Part shown: piece after piece, positions 34,660 to 43,972 of the stretch
Numbering within the stretch: position 1 is the stretch's first letter
How the letters are laid out: every line of letters starts with the position of its first letter
Position numbers and translations under genes: made by a program
Origin: Ornithinibacillus salinisoli
Lineage (GTDB): Bacteria; Bacillota; Bacilli; Bacillales; Amphibacillaceae
Assembly: GCF_042682545.1 (NCBI RefSeq)
Contig: NZ_JBHUHQ010000040.1
Direction: 5' to 3' (one strand)
Length of the DNA stretch: 64,000 bases
Notes under the pieces: model-generated
Seen by the model: only the letters and a program-made list of their open reading frames with translations
What the model was told of the DNA's origin: nothing
Databases searched by the model: none

Positions 34660-35518
34660 AGTGGAAAACCTTAGTTTAAGCTATAGCAACCATACAGCTC
34701 TGGAAGATGTAACATGTGAGCTAAACGAAAAGAAAATATATGGACTACTAGGTAGAAATGGTGCTGGTAAAACAACCCTTTTATCCATTCTTGCCTCATT
34801 TAATAAACCCTCCAAGGGGTCAGTTACCATCGATGGAGAAGATCCATTTGAGAATGCAAACATCATGCAGCAAGTAGCCTTTTTATATGATAAAAGCTAT
34901 AAAGAAGAGTCGAGTCATGTAATAAATTTACTGAAAGACGTTCAGAGATATCGACCCAATTTTGATATGAGCTATGCGGAAGATCTTATAGAGAAATTTA
35001 AACTCAACAAAAAGAAACCGATCAAACATTTTTCAAAAGGAATGCAATCTGCACTTAATGTCATCATCGGGTTAGCGAGTAGAACACCGGTCACGATATT
35101 TGATGAGGTATACCTAGGTATGGATGCTCCGTCGAGAGATATATTTTATAAAGAATTATTACAAGATCAACATGATCATCCGAGAATTATGATCCTCTCG
35201 ACCCATCTCGTATCTGAAATGGATTATTTATTTGATGAGGTCATTTTATTAAACAAAGGCAAAATCCTTCTTCAAGAGGAATTCCATTCCCTTATGTCAA
35301 AAGGAGCAACTATTACTGGAAATACAGAAATCGTAGATGATTTTGTGCAGTCCATGAACCAAATTAACTTCAAACAGTTAGGCGGTACGAAATCGGTAAT
35401 GATTTACGGAGAACTTCGTGACGATAAGAAACAAGCTGCATTGGATAAGGGTCTTGAAGTAACACCCATCCCCCTTCATGATTTATTTATCCATTTAACC
35501 GAGGAGGAAAACAAATGA
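34649..35518 (+). CDS. ABC transporter ATP-binding protein (YtrB-like)
   Basis: ATPase of 289 residues. Walker A is GLLGRNGAGKTTLL. The signature region is HFSKGMQSALNVI, with KGMQ in place of the usual SGGQ core. Walker B is VTIFDEVYLGMD, with EV in place of the usual EP, and the switch histidine is in STHLVSE. These deviations are seen in YtrB-type NBDs. It drives export through the permease encoded next (ATGA overlap). The ATG at 34649 follows AGAGGTGAT. Confidence 0.9.
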   Translation: MNIKVENLSLSYSNHTALEDVTCELNEKKIYGLLGRNGAGKTTLLSILASFNKPSKGSVTIDGEDPFENANIMQQVAFLYDKSYKEESSHVINLLKDVQRYRPNFDMSYAEDLIEKFKLNKKKPIKHFSKGMQSALNVIIGLASRTPVTIFDEVYLGMDAPSRDIFYKELLQDQHDHPRIMILSTHLVSEMDYLFDEVILLNKGKILLQEEFHSLMSKGATITGNTEIVDDFVQSMNQINFKQLGGTKSVMIYGELRDDKKQAALDKGLEVTPIPLHDLFIHLTEEENK

Positions 35519-36288
35519 AGAATAATGCAATCTATCTTAAAGTTACGAAGGATATGTTTTGGGTTCAAATGGTCTGGGCATTTGGTGTTTTCGGTGTCAT
35601 GTTGATCATACAGATTGGTAAGCTAATACTCGGCGCCAATCAAGGAGACGCCCCAGATAATTTCTATAGTTCATTCTTTATCGTAGCCAACTTTTTTACA
35701 TTCATTATTGGGATCATATCCATTTCCTTTCTCCCGCATTATGTAGGAAATGGTGTAACAAGGAAGGATTACTTTAAAGGAGCGTCTTTGGCATCCATTG
35801 GTTTAGCTATTATTCTTCCAATAATAGCCTTGGTCATATCTGTATTAACACAATTTATTTTACAGAATGTAGCAAGTATGACCTTTAAAGAACCAAACTT
35901 TGACTCATTTGGAAGCGATAGTAATCTAATAGGAGACATTATTCAGTTTCTTATTTTAACTCCTTACGTTAACCCTGAAAATAATGTGATTTTAGCGCTT
36001 GGCATATTTAGTTTAAATATTTTAATGTATTATTTAGCTGGTTGGTTGATCGGTGCAGCATTTTACCGGTTTCATACTATTATCGGGTTAGGATTTATTC
36101 TACTTGCAATAGTTATCTTAACGTTTGAGAACGTACTAGTGAGAAACACACTGAATTTACCAGTACTTGAAAACTATTCATTCATCGAGTTACCAGTAAA
36201 CATTGCAGTGCCCGTTATATTTTTACTCGTTATCCTGTTGATTTGGTTGATCCGCTCGCTAACTAAAAACGTTACGATTAAAATGTAA
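35515..36288 (+). CDS. ABC transporter permease of YtrA-type operon
   Basis: Membrane protein of 257 residues with six predicted helices and a long extracytoplasmic loop (about 120-160). It pairs with the upstream ATPase to form an exporter, probably linked to cell-envelope stress or peptide antibiotics by analogy with ytr operons. Overlaps the ATPase gene by four bases. Followed by a strong terminator. Confidence 0.82.
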   Translation: MKNNAIYLKVTKDMFWVQMVWAFGVFGVMLIIQIGKLILGANQGDAPDNFYSSFFIVANFFTFIIGIISISFLPHYVGNGVTRKDYFKGASLASIGLAIILPIIALVISVLTQFILQNVASMTFKEPNFDSFGSDSNLIGDIIQFLILTPYVNPENNVILALGIFSLNILMYYLAGWLIGAAFYRFHTIIGLGFILLAIVILTFENVLVRNTLNLPVLENYSFIELPVNIAVPVIFLLVILLIWLIRSLTKNVTIKM

Positions 36289-36315
36289 GCCTTAGAAAAA
36301 AATAAGATTTTACCT

Positions 36316-36360
36316 GACCTCAACTGGTTCGCATTTGCTATGCGAAAGTTGAGGTCTACC
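36316..36360 (+). terminator. Long hairpin terminator
   Basis: GACCTCAACT..TTCGCAT and ATGCGAA..AGTTGAGGTC form a 17-bp stem with a small internal loop, followed by CTACCTTTTT. Ends the gntR-ABC operon. Confidence 0.88.
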
Positions 36361-36428
36361 TTTTTAAGTGGTGAATCAGGATCCTCTCTTTATTCTTACG
36401 GAACAACAAATTTTCATCTAAATGGTTG

Positions 36429-37097
36429 CTAATTCCTCAACACCCCGGCAAGTTCATACAAGGAATCATACTGGTTAATTTGATAGTTCCGTCCTTCCTT
36501 TTGCAAGTATCCTTTATCGCAAAATTGTGTAAGCACATGCAATAAGTGCCGATAGGATACACCTAAATAATCACAAACCGTCACGTGTTTCTCCTTATAT
36601 ATCCCTTTATCTCCAGTTTGCAGAATAAAATCCGCTAGCCGGTTTTCAAGTGGGAATGCTAGACTTTGTGTATACTTCGCTGCCATAAGTGTTGCCTTCA
36701 CACTTAAAAACTTAGTTAATTCTCTTAGAAATTTCGCATCTTCCAACAATTGTTTGCGATAGTAATGGATAGGAAGCGCAAAACAAATAGTCTTCGTTGA
36801 GGCTTGGATTCCTTTTGTATAGTACACATCATGTAATAATTCCATTTCCCCAATATAGTCATTGGCATTGATAAAATTAATTAAAGATACTTTCCCATTT
36901 TGATGTGTTATATATATCTTCGCTTTCCCCTCCATAACATAAAATAGAAAATCAGGTCTCATTCCTTCCTGTATAATCCAATCATCTCGTTGATATTCAT
37001 GTACTTCCATAAACTCTTCGACTGGGAAGGAAAATAAATGTGCTATAGAGTTCTTTTCCAAATATAGTCGCTTCTTCTCACCTTTATAAATTTCCAT
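36429..37097 (-). CDS. yeiL: YeiL-like Crp/Fnr-family regulator
   Basis: Regulator of 222 residues: a cyclic-nucleotide-type sensor domain (DDWIIQEGMRPDFLFYVMEG, INANDYIGEMELLHD) and a C-terminal winged helix (EKHVTVCDYLGVSYRHLLHV). Overall order and motifs match E. coli YeiL as I recall it. It is divergent from the MFS gene, and a perfect 20-bp palindrome between them is the likely binding site. The second of two tandem ATGs gives better spacing from GAGGTG. Confidence 0.85.
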   Translation of the reverse strand: MEIYKGEKKRLYLEKNSIAHLFSFPVEEFMEVHEYQRDDWIIQEGMRPDFLFYVMEGKAKIYITHQNGKVSLINFINANDYIGEMELLHDVYYTKGIQASTKTICFALPIHYYRKQLLEDAKFLRELTKFLSVKATLMAAKYTQSLAFPLENRLADFILQTGDKGIYKEKHVTVCDYLGVSYRHLLHVLTQFCDKGYLQKEGRNYQINQYDSLYELAGVLRN

Positions 37098-37109
37098 CAT
37101 TCACCTCAA

Positions 37110-37129
37110 AATATGAGATATCTCATATT
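37110..37129. promoter_or_regulatory. Perfect 20-bp palindrome between yeiL and MFS genes
   Basis: AATATGAGATATCTCATATT is fully self-complementary and lies 13 bases upstream of yeiL and 50 bases upstream of the transporter gene. Probably the operator for the YeiL-like protein on both promoters. Confidence 0.78.
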
Positions 37130-37178
37130 ATTCGCATCTACTTCCATGATACCATGCAATCAATGAGGGGGATATAGA

Positions 37179-38351
37179 ATGAACACACAACGGTGGATGA
37201 GTATAAAGTTTTTTAGTTTCTTTTTGACATGGGGCATTTTTCTACCCTATTGGGCAGGTTGGATGATTAATACAAAAGGGATTTCAGTTTCAGAAGCTAG
37301 TTTGATAATGAGCTTTGGATTGATTGCAAGAGGACTTTCTACATTATTTGCATTTCCTTATTTATCAGGGAAGCTCAGCAGTAAACTGATATTACATATA
37401 GCGGGAATTGGTACACTGGTTGCTATTATCTGTTATATTCCGGCGAGTTCTTTTGCTAGTTTACTAATAGTAACGATCGTATTACATATATTTTATCCAA
37501 CGCTGATGCCTGCGTTAGATAGTGCTGCCGGTGTCCTCGTGCAAAGCAAACAATTAAGACATTATGGAAGAAGTCGTCAGTGGGGATCCATTGGGTTTGT
37601 CTCCGTCGGTATGATTTTAACCATTTTTACTGGGATGCTTGGTGATGAAGTGATTTTATGGGCACTGTTACTTGGTATAGCTGGATTTGTGTGTCTTGGT
37701 TTTATGCGTGCACCTGTTATTTTATCGGAAAAGCCACAAGTAGACCAAACACAAAAGGGAGGCATGTTACATTTATTCCGTATTAAACACTTTAGCCTGG
37801 TAATCCTTATTGTCATTTTACTGCAAGCGGCACATGCTACTTATTACAATTACGGCTATATATTTCTACAAGAAATCAACGCACCAATGTACTTGATTGG
37901 TCTCATTATCAACATTGCGGTGATTGCAGAAATCATCTTCTTCTCCATTGCAGATAAAAGATTTAATAAATTTTCCGTAGGCTCTTTACTGACACTTGCA
38001 GCAATTGGTTCAACTGTACGTTGGATATTAGTGTTTGCCTTTCCAAGTGTGATCATTTTCTGTATCGCGCAAACCTTACATGCATTCTCGTTCGCAATGG
38101 CACATTATGCCTTTATGAAATACTTAATCAAAAATATTCCACATGCACAGATACCGAAAGCACAAGGTATTTATTCTGCATTGGCACTAAGCTGGAGTAC
38201 TGCTGTATTCACCATCTTTGGTGGTTATTTATACGAAATCGAACCAAGATTTGCTTTTATTGGAATGATTGTTTGTACTATTCCGGGTATGGTGCTTGCG
38301 TTAGTATATCGGAGACTGGAAGTTAGAATGAAAGCTAAACCTTCAATTTAG
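37179..38351 (+). CDS. MFS transporter, MFS_1-like/phenylpropionate permease group
   Basis: Twelve-helix major facilitator of 390 residues. It begins RWMSIKFFSFFLTWGIFLPY and contains DSAAGVLVQSKQLRHYGRSR and WGSIGFVSVGMIL, typical of the HcaT/YwbF-like group (MFS_1_like). The exported or imported compound is unknown. AATGAGGGGGAT precedes the ATG. It is divergent from the YeiL-like regulator that probably controls it. Confidence 0.86.
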   Translation: MNTQRWMSIKFFSFFLTWGIFLPYWAGWMINTKGISVSEASLIMSFGLIARGLSTLFAFPYLSGKLSSKLILHIAGIGTLVAIICYIPASSFASLLIVTIVLHIFYPTLMPALDSAAGVLVQSKQLRHYGRSRQWGSIGFVSVGMILTIFTGMLGDEVILWALLLGIAGFVCLGFMRAPVILSEKPQVDQTQKGGMLHLFRIKHFSLVILIVILLQAAHATYYNYGYIFLQEINAPMYLIGLIINIAVIAEIIFFSIADKRFNKFSVGSLLTLAAIGSTVRWILVFAFPSVIIFCIAQTLHAFSFAMAHYAFMKYLIKNIPHAQIPKAQGIYSALALSWSTAVFTIFGGYLYEIEPRFAFIGMIVCTIPGMVLALVYRRLEVRMKAKPSI

Positions 38352-38717
38352 GTCATTATCTAGAAGTTCGTTTAGCTGACTCAATCTTTTCAGCTGTTCA
38401 GGCTTTAATTCTTTCGGTATAAGTATATTTTTGTTTTTTTCCACAATAAAATAAAACAGGTTTATCTGCTTTGGATTAGCCTCTCCTATTTTGGTAGATT
38501 TTTTCACGTATTTTAGGAGAAACCTCAATTACTTGTGGTACGGTTCATCACCTTATTTATGGTAAAGCAGGGTACATATAGTTTTCCTTATGTCCGATAA
38601 ATTCTTTTATCCTAACACTAAAGATTAACAATACATTTAGCAAAAACCCCTCAATATACACACCGACCTATATACAATGCATAGAATAAGTCATAAGTTA
38701 TAAAAAGGAGGACAATT
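38352..38717. other. Intergenic region with possible decayed minus-strand gene
   Basis: A 61-codon minus-strand frame (38528-38343, TTG start, no ribosome binding site) encodes EKNKNILIPKELKPEQLKRL but looks like a decayed C-terminus. The promoter of the ferritin-like gene should lie around 38640-38700. Confidence 0.3.
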
Positions 38718-39173
38718 ATGTATTCAAATCAACCATATTATTTTCCATATTATAATGATTTTTATCGGTCGGCACCTGATACTCAACTTCTAAATGATAT
38801 CCAAAAAGCAATTAATGCTGAGTACAGTGCAATTTCTTGTTATGAGAAATTAGCTAGCATGGCGCCTACACAAGATACTAGGGACAAAATAATTGAAATA
38901 CAAAAAGATGAAAAAAGACATTTTGAAGAATTTATTAGAATTTTTATGAATTTAGCCGACAGGCAGCCAACTTATCAAATCATTGAGGAATGTCCAGACA
39001 ATTATAGTGCAGGCATTGACTTTGCCTTTAAAGATGAACAAGAAGCTGTCGATTTTTATTTAGATATCGCAGATAAAGCACAGGATAGGACAATCAAGGA
39101 TAGGTTTCGTCGTGCAGCATCAGATGAACAAAATCACGCTGTCTGGTTTTTGTTTTTCTTGTCGGTAAAATAA
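38718..39173 (+). CDS. Ferritin-like (rubrerythrin-type) di-iron protein
   Basis: A 151-residue four-helix bundle. The metal-ligand pattern is repeated: AINAEYSAISCYEKL and KDEKRHFEEF in the first half, KDEQEAVDFYLDIA and SDEQNHAVWF in the second. This gives the E...ExxH twice motif of ferritin-like di-iron proteins. The tyrosine-rich N-terminus (NQPYYFPYYNDFYR) resembles spore-coat-associated ferritin-like proteins of Bacillaceae. AAAGGAGG precedes the ATG. A decayed second ferritin-like gene follows directly. Confidence 0.82.
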   Translation: MYSNQPYYFPYYNDFYRSAPDTQLLNDIQKAINAEYSAISCYEKLASMAPTQDTRDKIIEIQKDEKRHFEEFIRIFMNLADRQPTYQIIEECPDNYSAGIDFAFKDEQEAVDFYLDIADKAQDRTIKDRFRRAASDEQNHAVWFLFFLSVK

Positions 39174-39176
39174 AGG

Positions 39177-39409
39177 ACTATCAATACTTATAGACAAATT
39201 GAAGATTATGGTACTACAGGGGCTTTAAGCGATCCTTCTTTAACCTTACCTCAAATGTTGCTCTTAAGGACGAGTATCTTGCCTAATCAAGATATAATAT
39301 CGGAATCTTTGCTATGAAGCAGGTGTACAAGGGGAAATAGATAACATATCTATTTACAAAAGTTTCTATCCCAGAACATCCAAATGAACGTATACAAGAA
39401 CATTTTTAA
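39177..39409 (+). pseudogene. DUF2202-type ferritin-like gene remnant
   Basis: Read in shifting frames, the sequence gives YRQIEDYGTTGALSDPSLTL, then ALKDEYLA, then EAGVQGEIDNISIYKSF and IPEHPNERIQEHF to a stop. These are, in order, the conserved pieces of DUF2202/ferritin-like proteins. Several frameshifts and internal deletions make it a pseudogene. Confidence 0.65.
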
Positions 39410-39528
39410 CCGATCAGCCGCACTACGTTTTTGGTTTTAGAACAGATACTGAATCGTAGAACAAAAGTATATGAAAAAAATAATTAAACAAACGAAAAAA
39501 TAAAAATGTTACGCATTTTTTCGCCCCA

Positions 39529-39569
39529 AAAACCACAAGTACCCTTATCATCAGGACTCTTGTGGTTTT
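39529..39569. terminator. Bidirectional terminator
   Basis: AAAACCACAAG and CTTGTGGTTTT form an 11-bp stem around a 19-base loop. It serves the minus-strand AraC gene and stops plus-strand read-through. Confidence 0.8.
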
Positions 39570-39608
39570 CACTGTCAAACTTGAGATTATATCTTTTGAT
39601 TTATTCAT

Positions 39609-40685
39609 TCACTTTATTTGATCAATCAACCTCATATATTGTGAATCCCCATATCCTAATGTTGGAAAAACCTCGAATAATCGCTTAAGCAATTCGGACG
39701 AAGGTAAATGTTTATTTTTTAAAATATATCTTCTGACCTTGTTATTTTCTGTCTGCATTTCTAAAAATAACTCTATAGCTTGATACATCACTGGCGGTAC
39801 TTCATTAGTTGGTTTTAAATGATTGACCAATACTTCTTCATAGACGGAATAATAGTTACCTAAAGTAAGCTCCGTTTGGCTTACTTTAAATTCATCCTCT
39901 CTAAAGCTATTTAAGAATATTTTACCTCTATACTGAGACTGTTCAAGATAGGCAAGGATCGTTAGAAGATTCATTTGACAAAACATATCTTCCCCAAACC
40001 ATAAAACAATATAGTCATAGCTTTTCTCGAACAGATTATTTAAGGGCTTTATTACCTTGTTTCTGTATTTTTTTTCAGAATCACCATGTCCTGCTGCTCT
40101 TGTTTGAATAAACGCATGATCGAAAACAGATGTTGTCGTCGCATTTACACACATTGCTTCATTGAACGGTGAGTAATCAGAGTCTCCCATTAGCTTTTTA
40201 TTTTTAAATTCCTCATATATTACTTGACCGTTCAATATGTTCAGTACATTTTGGTCAAATAATTCTCTCCTCCTATTTTTTAATTGTTCAACCTCAGTTT
40301 CTCTAGACATATTCACTCTACAACCATCCTCACCCTGATTAATAGTGAGCTTAGCATATGATTGAACAGGCATTTGATTGAGTTGAAATTCTTTTGGACT
40401 AACACCAAAAATTGTTTTAAAAGCCCTGCTATAGGATTCTTGGGATGAATAATGATAATCAAATGCAATATCGATTATCTTCCGATTATTTGCTAAATCT
40501 TCCGTAGATAAATACAGCCTTCTTAGAAGAATATAGCGTCTAATGCTAACACCTGTTACCTGATGGAATTTAAAAGAACAATAATAAGGGGAGTACCCCA
40601 TATAACTAGCTAAATCCTCTAACGAAAATTCTTCTTTAAATTTCCCCTCAATCCAATCAATCATTAACTGTATATATTCATTCAT
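39609..40685 (-). CDS. AraC-type regulator with a DUF1835-like C-terminal domain
   Basis: A 358-residue protein. The N-terminal ~110 residues are an AraC double helix-turn-helix (FSLEDLASYMGYSPYYCSFK, SQESYSRAFKTIFGVSPKEF). The remaining ~230 residues have CVNATTTSVFDHAFIQTRAA and SYDYIVLWFGEDMFCQMNLL, which resemble the DUF1835 family (unknown function, IVLWFG.D.FCQ.NLL). The ATG at 40685 lies eight bases after AGGAG; a GTG nine bases upstream overlaps that site. Target genes are unknown. Confidence 0.75.
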   Translation of the reverse strand: MNEYIQLMIDWIEGKFKEEFSLEDLASYMGYSPYYCSFKFHQVTGVSIRRYILLRRLYLSTEDLANNRKIIDIAFDYHYSSQESYSRAFKTIFGVSPKEFQLNQMPVQSYAKLTINQGEDGCRVNMSRETEVEQLKNRRRELFDQNVLNILNGQVIYEEFKNKKLMGDSDYSPFNEAMCVNATTTSVFDHAFIQTRAAGHGDSEKKYRNKVIKPLNNLFEKSYDYIVLWFGEDMFCQMNLLTILAYLEQSQYRGKIFLNSFREDEFKVSQTELTLGNYYSVYEEVLVNHLKPTNEVPPVMYQAIELFLEMQTENNKVRRYILKNKHLPSSELLKRLFEVFPTLGYGDSQYMRLIDQIK

Positions 40686-41113
40686 TTGCCTCACTCCTGA
40701 ATAAAATTATAGATGACATCGACTTTATTATTTTGATAGTTGTTGTGCTTTAAATACTATTCCACAAATATATTTCCATTTAAGCATAAATAAGAAATTC
40801 TTATAAAGAAAAGCCTATCTGAACTTATTTGTCTTGGATAGGCTGGAATAAGCTAATGTATTGATAGACTTCATCATTATCATTTTCATCATGACCCTAT
40901 AATAGTTGCTAACAAGATTAAAAAAATGAAATTTTTAGTAGACCACTTCATTATATATGATGGATTGGAAACAATAATTGATAAGAAATTTGATTCAATC
41001 ACGCTTTCGCAAACTATCTCACGTGGGATTTGCCCACTGGTTAACAGGCAGTGCGCAATCGATTTATACATCGGACTTTTTAAGTTATTTATCTATGGAA
41101 ACCACGGATAACG
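40686..41113. other. Intergenic region, probably decayed coding sequence
   Basis: No intact gene. Plus-strand frames give HVGFAHWLTGSAQSIYTSDF and other protein-like pieces between about 40985 and 41110 without starts, likely part of the same relic as 41114-41287. Confidence 0.35.
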
Positions 41114-41287
41114 GACATAATAATTGGAGCAGTTAATCCAGATGAAATTTACTCAGCTGAATATTTGTTGAATAGTTTTGGATTGGCGAGCATTGTAGTA
41201 GGCGGTAGAGTTGCTAGGAATGATTTGGGAATGCCTGTCTCTTTTAGTTCCCTTATTCACATGAATCATAATGTATTTCTTATGTAG
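41114..41287 (+). pseudogene. Uncharacterised gene remnant
   Basis: An open stretch of 57 codons encodes DIIIGAVNPDEIYSAEYLLN and SIVVGGRVARNDLGMPVSFS, ending HMNHNVFLM and a stop, with no start signal. Clearly protein-like, but the parent family is not recognised. It ends 43 bases before the antiporter start. Confidence 0.4.
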
Positions 41288-41330
41288 CAAGGATGAAAAG
41301 TACCGTAAAGCAATAAGGGAGGAACGAATC

Positions 41331-42908
41331 GTGCATGATTTAGATTTACATCATATATTTGAACTCGGACTTATTTTAGTTATGATTGCAGCTGGCATTA
41401 CGGCGATTGCAAAAAAGTTCAAACAGCCTTATCCCATTGCTTTAGTCATTGTTGGGGCAATCATTGGTCTTGTCAACATTCCGGTATTGGAACCATTAAA
41501 GGACTTTATTACAGAAGGGGAAGTTTTCAATTTTGTCATTATTACGTTGTTCTTGCCTGCTCTATTGGGAGAAGCAGCATTGAAGCTGCCCTTTTCACAC
41601 TTAAATGATAATAAAAAACCTATTCTTACACTGGCATTTGGCGGAACTTTTTTATCTTTTATCATCATCGGTTTTTCTTCTACTTGGCTTTTACAGTTTT
41701 CACTCCCTGCCGCCTTTGTATTTGCAGCGATAATGAGTGCAACTGATCCGGTTAGTGTTTTGTCTATCTTTAAAAGCGTAGGTGTTAAAAAAAGGCTTGC
41801 TACTGTCATTGAAGGAGAAAGCTTGTTTAATGATGGACTAGCAGTTGTCTTATTTAACATATCGGCTTTTTCCTTAATCTCCTATATCGATCTTGGGCTT
41901 TTAGGAGCAGGTTATGGCATATGGGAATTTATTAAAGTAGTAGCATTAGGTCTGATAATCGGTGCTTTACTAGGCTATGGGTTCTCACATCTAACAAGAT
42001 TTTTTGATGATTACCCATTGGAGATCATATTTAGTATCATTCTCTTTTACGGCTCCTTCTTACTTGCTGAAAGTGTTGAAGCATCCGGTGTAATTGCCGT
42101 TGTTGTTGCCGCACTTATATTTGGAAACTATGGTTCAAAAATCGGAATGAGCCCTGCAACCAAATTAAATATTAATAATTTTTGGGATGTAGCAACACTG
42201 CTTGCAAATTCCCTCGTCTTCTTAATGGTGGGGTTGGAAATTACAAGAATCAACGTCGCAGAAAACTGGGGACTGATTTTTATCGCCATTTTAATCGTAC
42301 TTATTGCCAGAAGCATTACGGTATATTGTAGCCTTTTTTTCATCAAGAATATCCCACTTTCCTGGAAGCATATACTCAATTGGGGCGGTCTGAAGGGATC
42401 ATTATCCATCGCTCTAGTACTTAGTCTTCCGAGAGATTTTGAAGGGCGGGAAGAAATCTTGCTCCTGGCTTTTAGTGTGGTATTGTTCTCCCTTGTTGTA
42501 CAAGGCTTATCCATCAAACCACTTATTTCTTGGTTAGGCGTGAATAAAATAGAAAATGGCAATCAAGCGTATGAAGTATTTATTGCACGTGCCCATCGAT
42601 TTGAAACAGGTATTCAGGAAATCATAAATGTTAGAAAGAAATTATTTGTATCAGAAGTGGTATCAAAAGAGATTATCGATGAATACGAAAAACAGCGTAC
42701 GACATTGCACAATGATATAAAGGAGCTTTTCCATAACCATCCTGAACTAAAAGAAAAACAGAAAGTGGCACTATTGAAACATTCATTATATGCGCAACAC
42801 GAAGCAATTGACCATTTGTTAAGAGAAGAGATCATTTCCAGTGAAGTTGCGGAAAAAGAGCAGGACTTGATAACAAATAAAATTGTGGAGCTAGAGGATG
42901 ATCATTAA
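41331..42908 (+). CDS. CPA1-family Na+/H+ (cation:proton) antiporter
   Basis: Integral membrane antiporter of 525 residues. About twelve helices span residues 5-400 and include ATDPVSVLSIFKSVGVKKRL and EGESLFNDGLAVVLFNISAF (the transport-site Asp/Asn and FND motif), followed by WGGLKGSLSIALVLSLPRDF. A cytoplasmic tail of about 110 residues is helical and charged. It exchanges sodium or potassium for protons in pH and salt homeostasis. The start is GTG at 41331 with AGGGAGG eight bases upstream; a frame extending to 41271 lacks such a site. Confidence 0.92.
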   Translation: MHDLDLHHIFELGLILVMIAAGITAIAKKFKQPYPIALVIVGAIIGLVNIPVLEPLKDFITEGEVFNFVIITLFLPALLGEAALKLPFSHLNDNKKPILTLAFGGTFLSFIIIGFSSTWLLQFSLPAAFVFAAIMSATDPVSVLSIFKSVGVKKRLATVIEGESLFNDGLAVVLFNISAFSLISYIDLGLLGAGYGIWEFIKVVALGLIIGALLGYGFSHLTRFFDDYPLEIIFSIILFYGSFLLAESVEASGVIAVVVAALIFGNYGSKIGMSPATKLNINNFWDVATLLANSLVFLMVGLEITRINVAENWGLIFIAILIVLIARSITVYCSLFFIKNIPLSWKHILNWGGLKGSLSIALVLSLPRDFEGREEILLLAFSVVLFSLVVQGLSIKPLISWLGVNKIENGNQAYEVFIARAHRFETGIQEIINVRKKLFVSEVVSKEIIDEYEKQRTTLHNDIKELFHNHPELKEKQKVALLKHSLYAQHEAIDHLLREEIISSEVAEKEQDLITNKIVELEDDH

Positions 42909-43063
42909 TATGGCATTATGGGGGAAATGGAAATTGTGAAATGAGAAATTCTTAATACCAGCCCCCCTGATCTGCCTCTAAATGAAGTTTCTAATTAAAT
43001 ATAGCCCAAATCCTAGCGTATCTCTGCCCCGCTTTAGTGCCTGTAAAATTTGCTCCAATCCAC

Positions 43064-43732
43064 TTAAGATTCCAACTGATATTCTTTAATTCCTTCTACA
43101 ATTGCAGAAGCAACGCGATTTTGAAATGTATCATTCAACATTTCACTCTCATCATTTGGATTCGTTAAATATCCTATCTCTAGCAAAACAGCTGGCATCT
43201 CCGTATCCTTAACAACAAAGAATTCTTCCTTTTTGACCCCACGATTTTTAAAACCAGTAGCTGCAACCACATGCTCATGCACGATCTTAGCAAACGAAAG
43301 GGAGTTCTTGTGATAATAAAATGTCTCTGTACCAGAAACATTACTATCCGTAAACGTGTTCCCGTGAATAGATATAAATACATCTGCATTTAAATCATTA
43401 GCAAACGTTGGCCTATACCGACTTTCTTGAGATATATAACTATCATCTGATCTTGTCATATAAACTTCCATATCTGTTTCTTGCTCCAATAGTTCCTTTA
43501 CCTTCATAGATAAGCTTAATGTAAAGCTTTTTTCATATTGACCACTTGCACCTGTAGCTCCAACGTCTTTACCTCCATGCCCAGGGTCAATCACAACTTT
43601 ATAGGTTGAATCTAAACTGTTGTTGTCTTTGGTTATCTTATCGTTCGTTTGATTATTATCCTCGCTATTACAAGCTGAACAAAGCAGTATGAAAAGAATG
43701 ATTACTGTAACATTATATATTTTATTTCCCAT
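43064..43732 (-). CDS. N-acetylmuramoyl-L-alanine amidase (Amidase_3) lipoprotein
   Basis: Zinc-dependent peptidoglycan amidase of 222 residues. The signal peptide ends in lipobox LCSAC. The catalytic domain has VIDPGHGGKDVGATG (zinc His), YEKSFTLSLSMKVKELL (zinc Glu), ADVFISIHGN (zinc His) and PAVLLEIGYLTNPNDE (catalytic Glu). It cleaves the amide bond between MurNAc and the stem peptide outside the membrane. No cell-wall-binding repeats. It lies 240 bases downstream of the VanS-like kinase gene, beyond a terminator. Confidence 0.9.
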   Translation of the reverse strand: MGNKIYNVTVIILFILLCSACNSEDNNQTNDKITKDNNSLDSTYKVVIDPGHGGKDVGATGASGQYEKSFTLSLSMKVKELLEQETDMEVYMTRSDDSYISQESRYRPTFANDLNADVFISIHGNTFTDSNVSGTETFYYHKNSLSFAKIVHEHVVAATGFKNRGVKKEEFFVVKDTEMPAVLLEIGYLTNPNDESEMLNDTFQNRVASAIVEGIKEYQLES

Positions 43733-43866
43733 ATTTTAACCTTCTCGCTTTCTCAATTTTAATTAGCGTTCAAGTTTTTTGTTTTATATTTTTCTACGTT
43801 ATCCTACTAATAGATTTGCTCTACCACTTACACCCCTTTTTAAGTAATTCCATATAAAAACAAAAA

Positions 43867-43911
43867 ACACTTACTGACTTAGTACTTAAATCGTACCAAT
43901 TCAGTAAGTGT
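43867..43911. terminator. Terminator between kinase operon and amidase gene
   Basis: ACACTTACTGA and TCAGTAAGTGT form an 11-bp stem with an inner GTAC pairing and A/T-rich flanks. It closes the two-component operon on the minus strand. Confidence 0.75.
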
Positions 43912-43972
43912 AGTTCTTTCGTTTATTTAGATAAAAATCATACTTTTTTCTATAAAAATTCCTACAAAATTC

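Noticed and set aside
38343..38528. 61-codon minus-strand frame starting with TTG
   Set aside because: No ribosome binding site and atypical composition; treated as intergenic or decayed.
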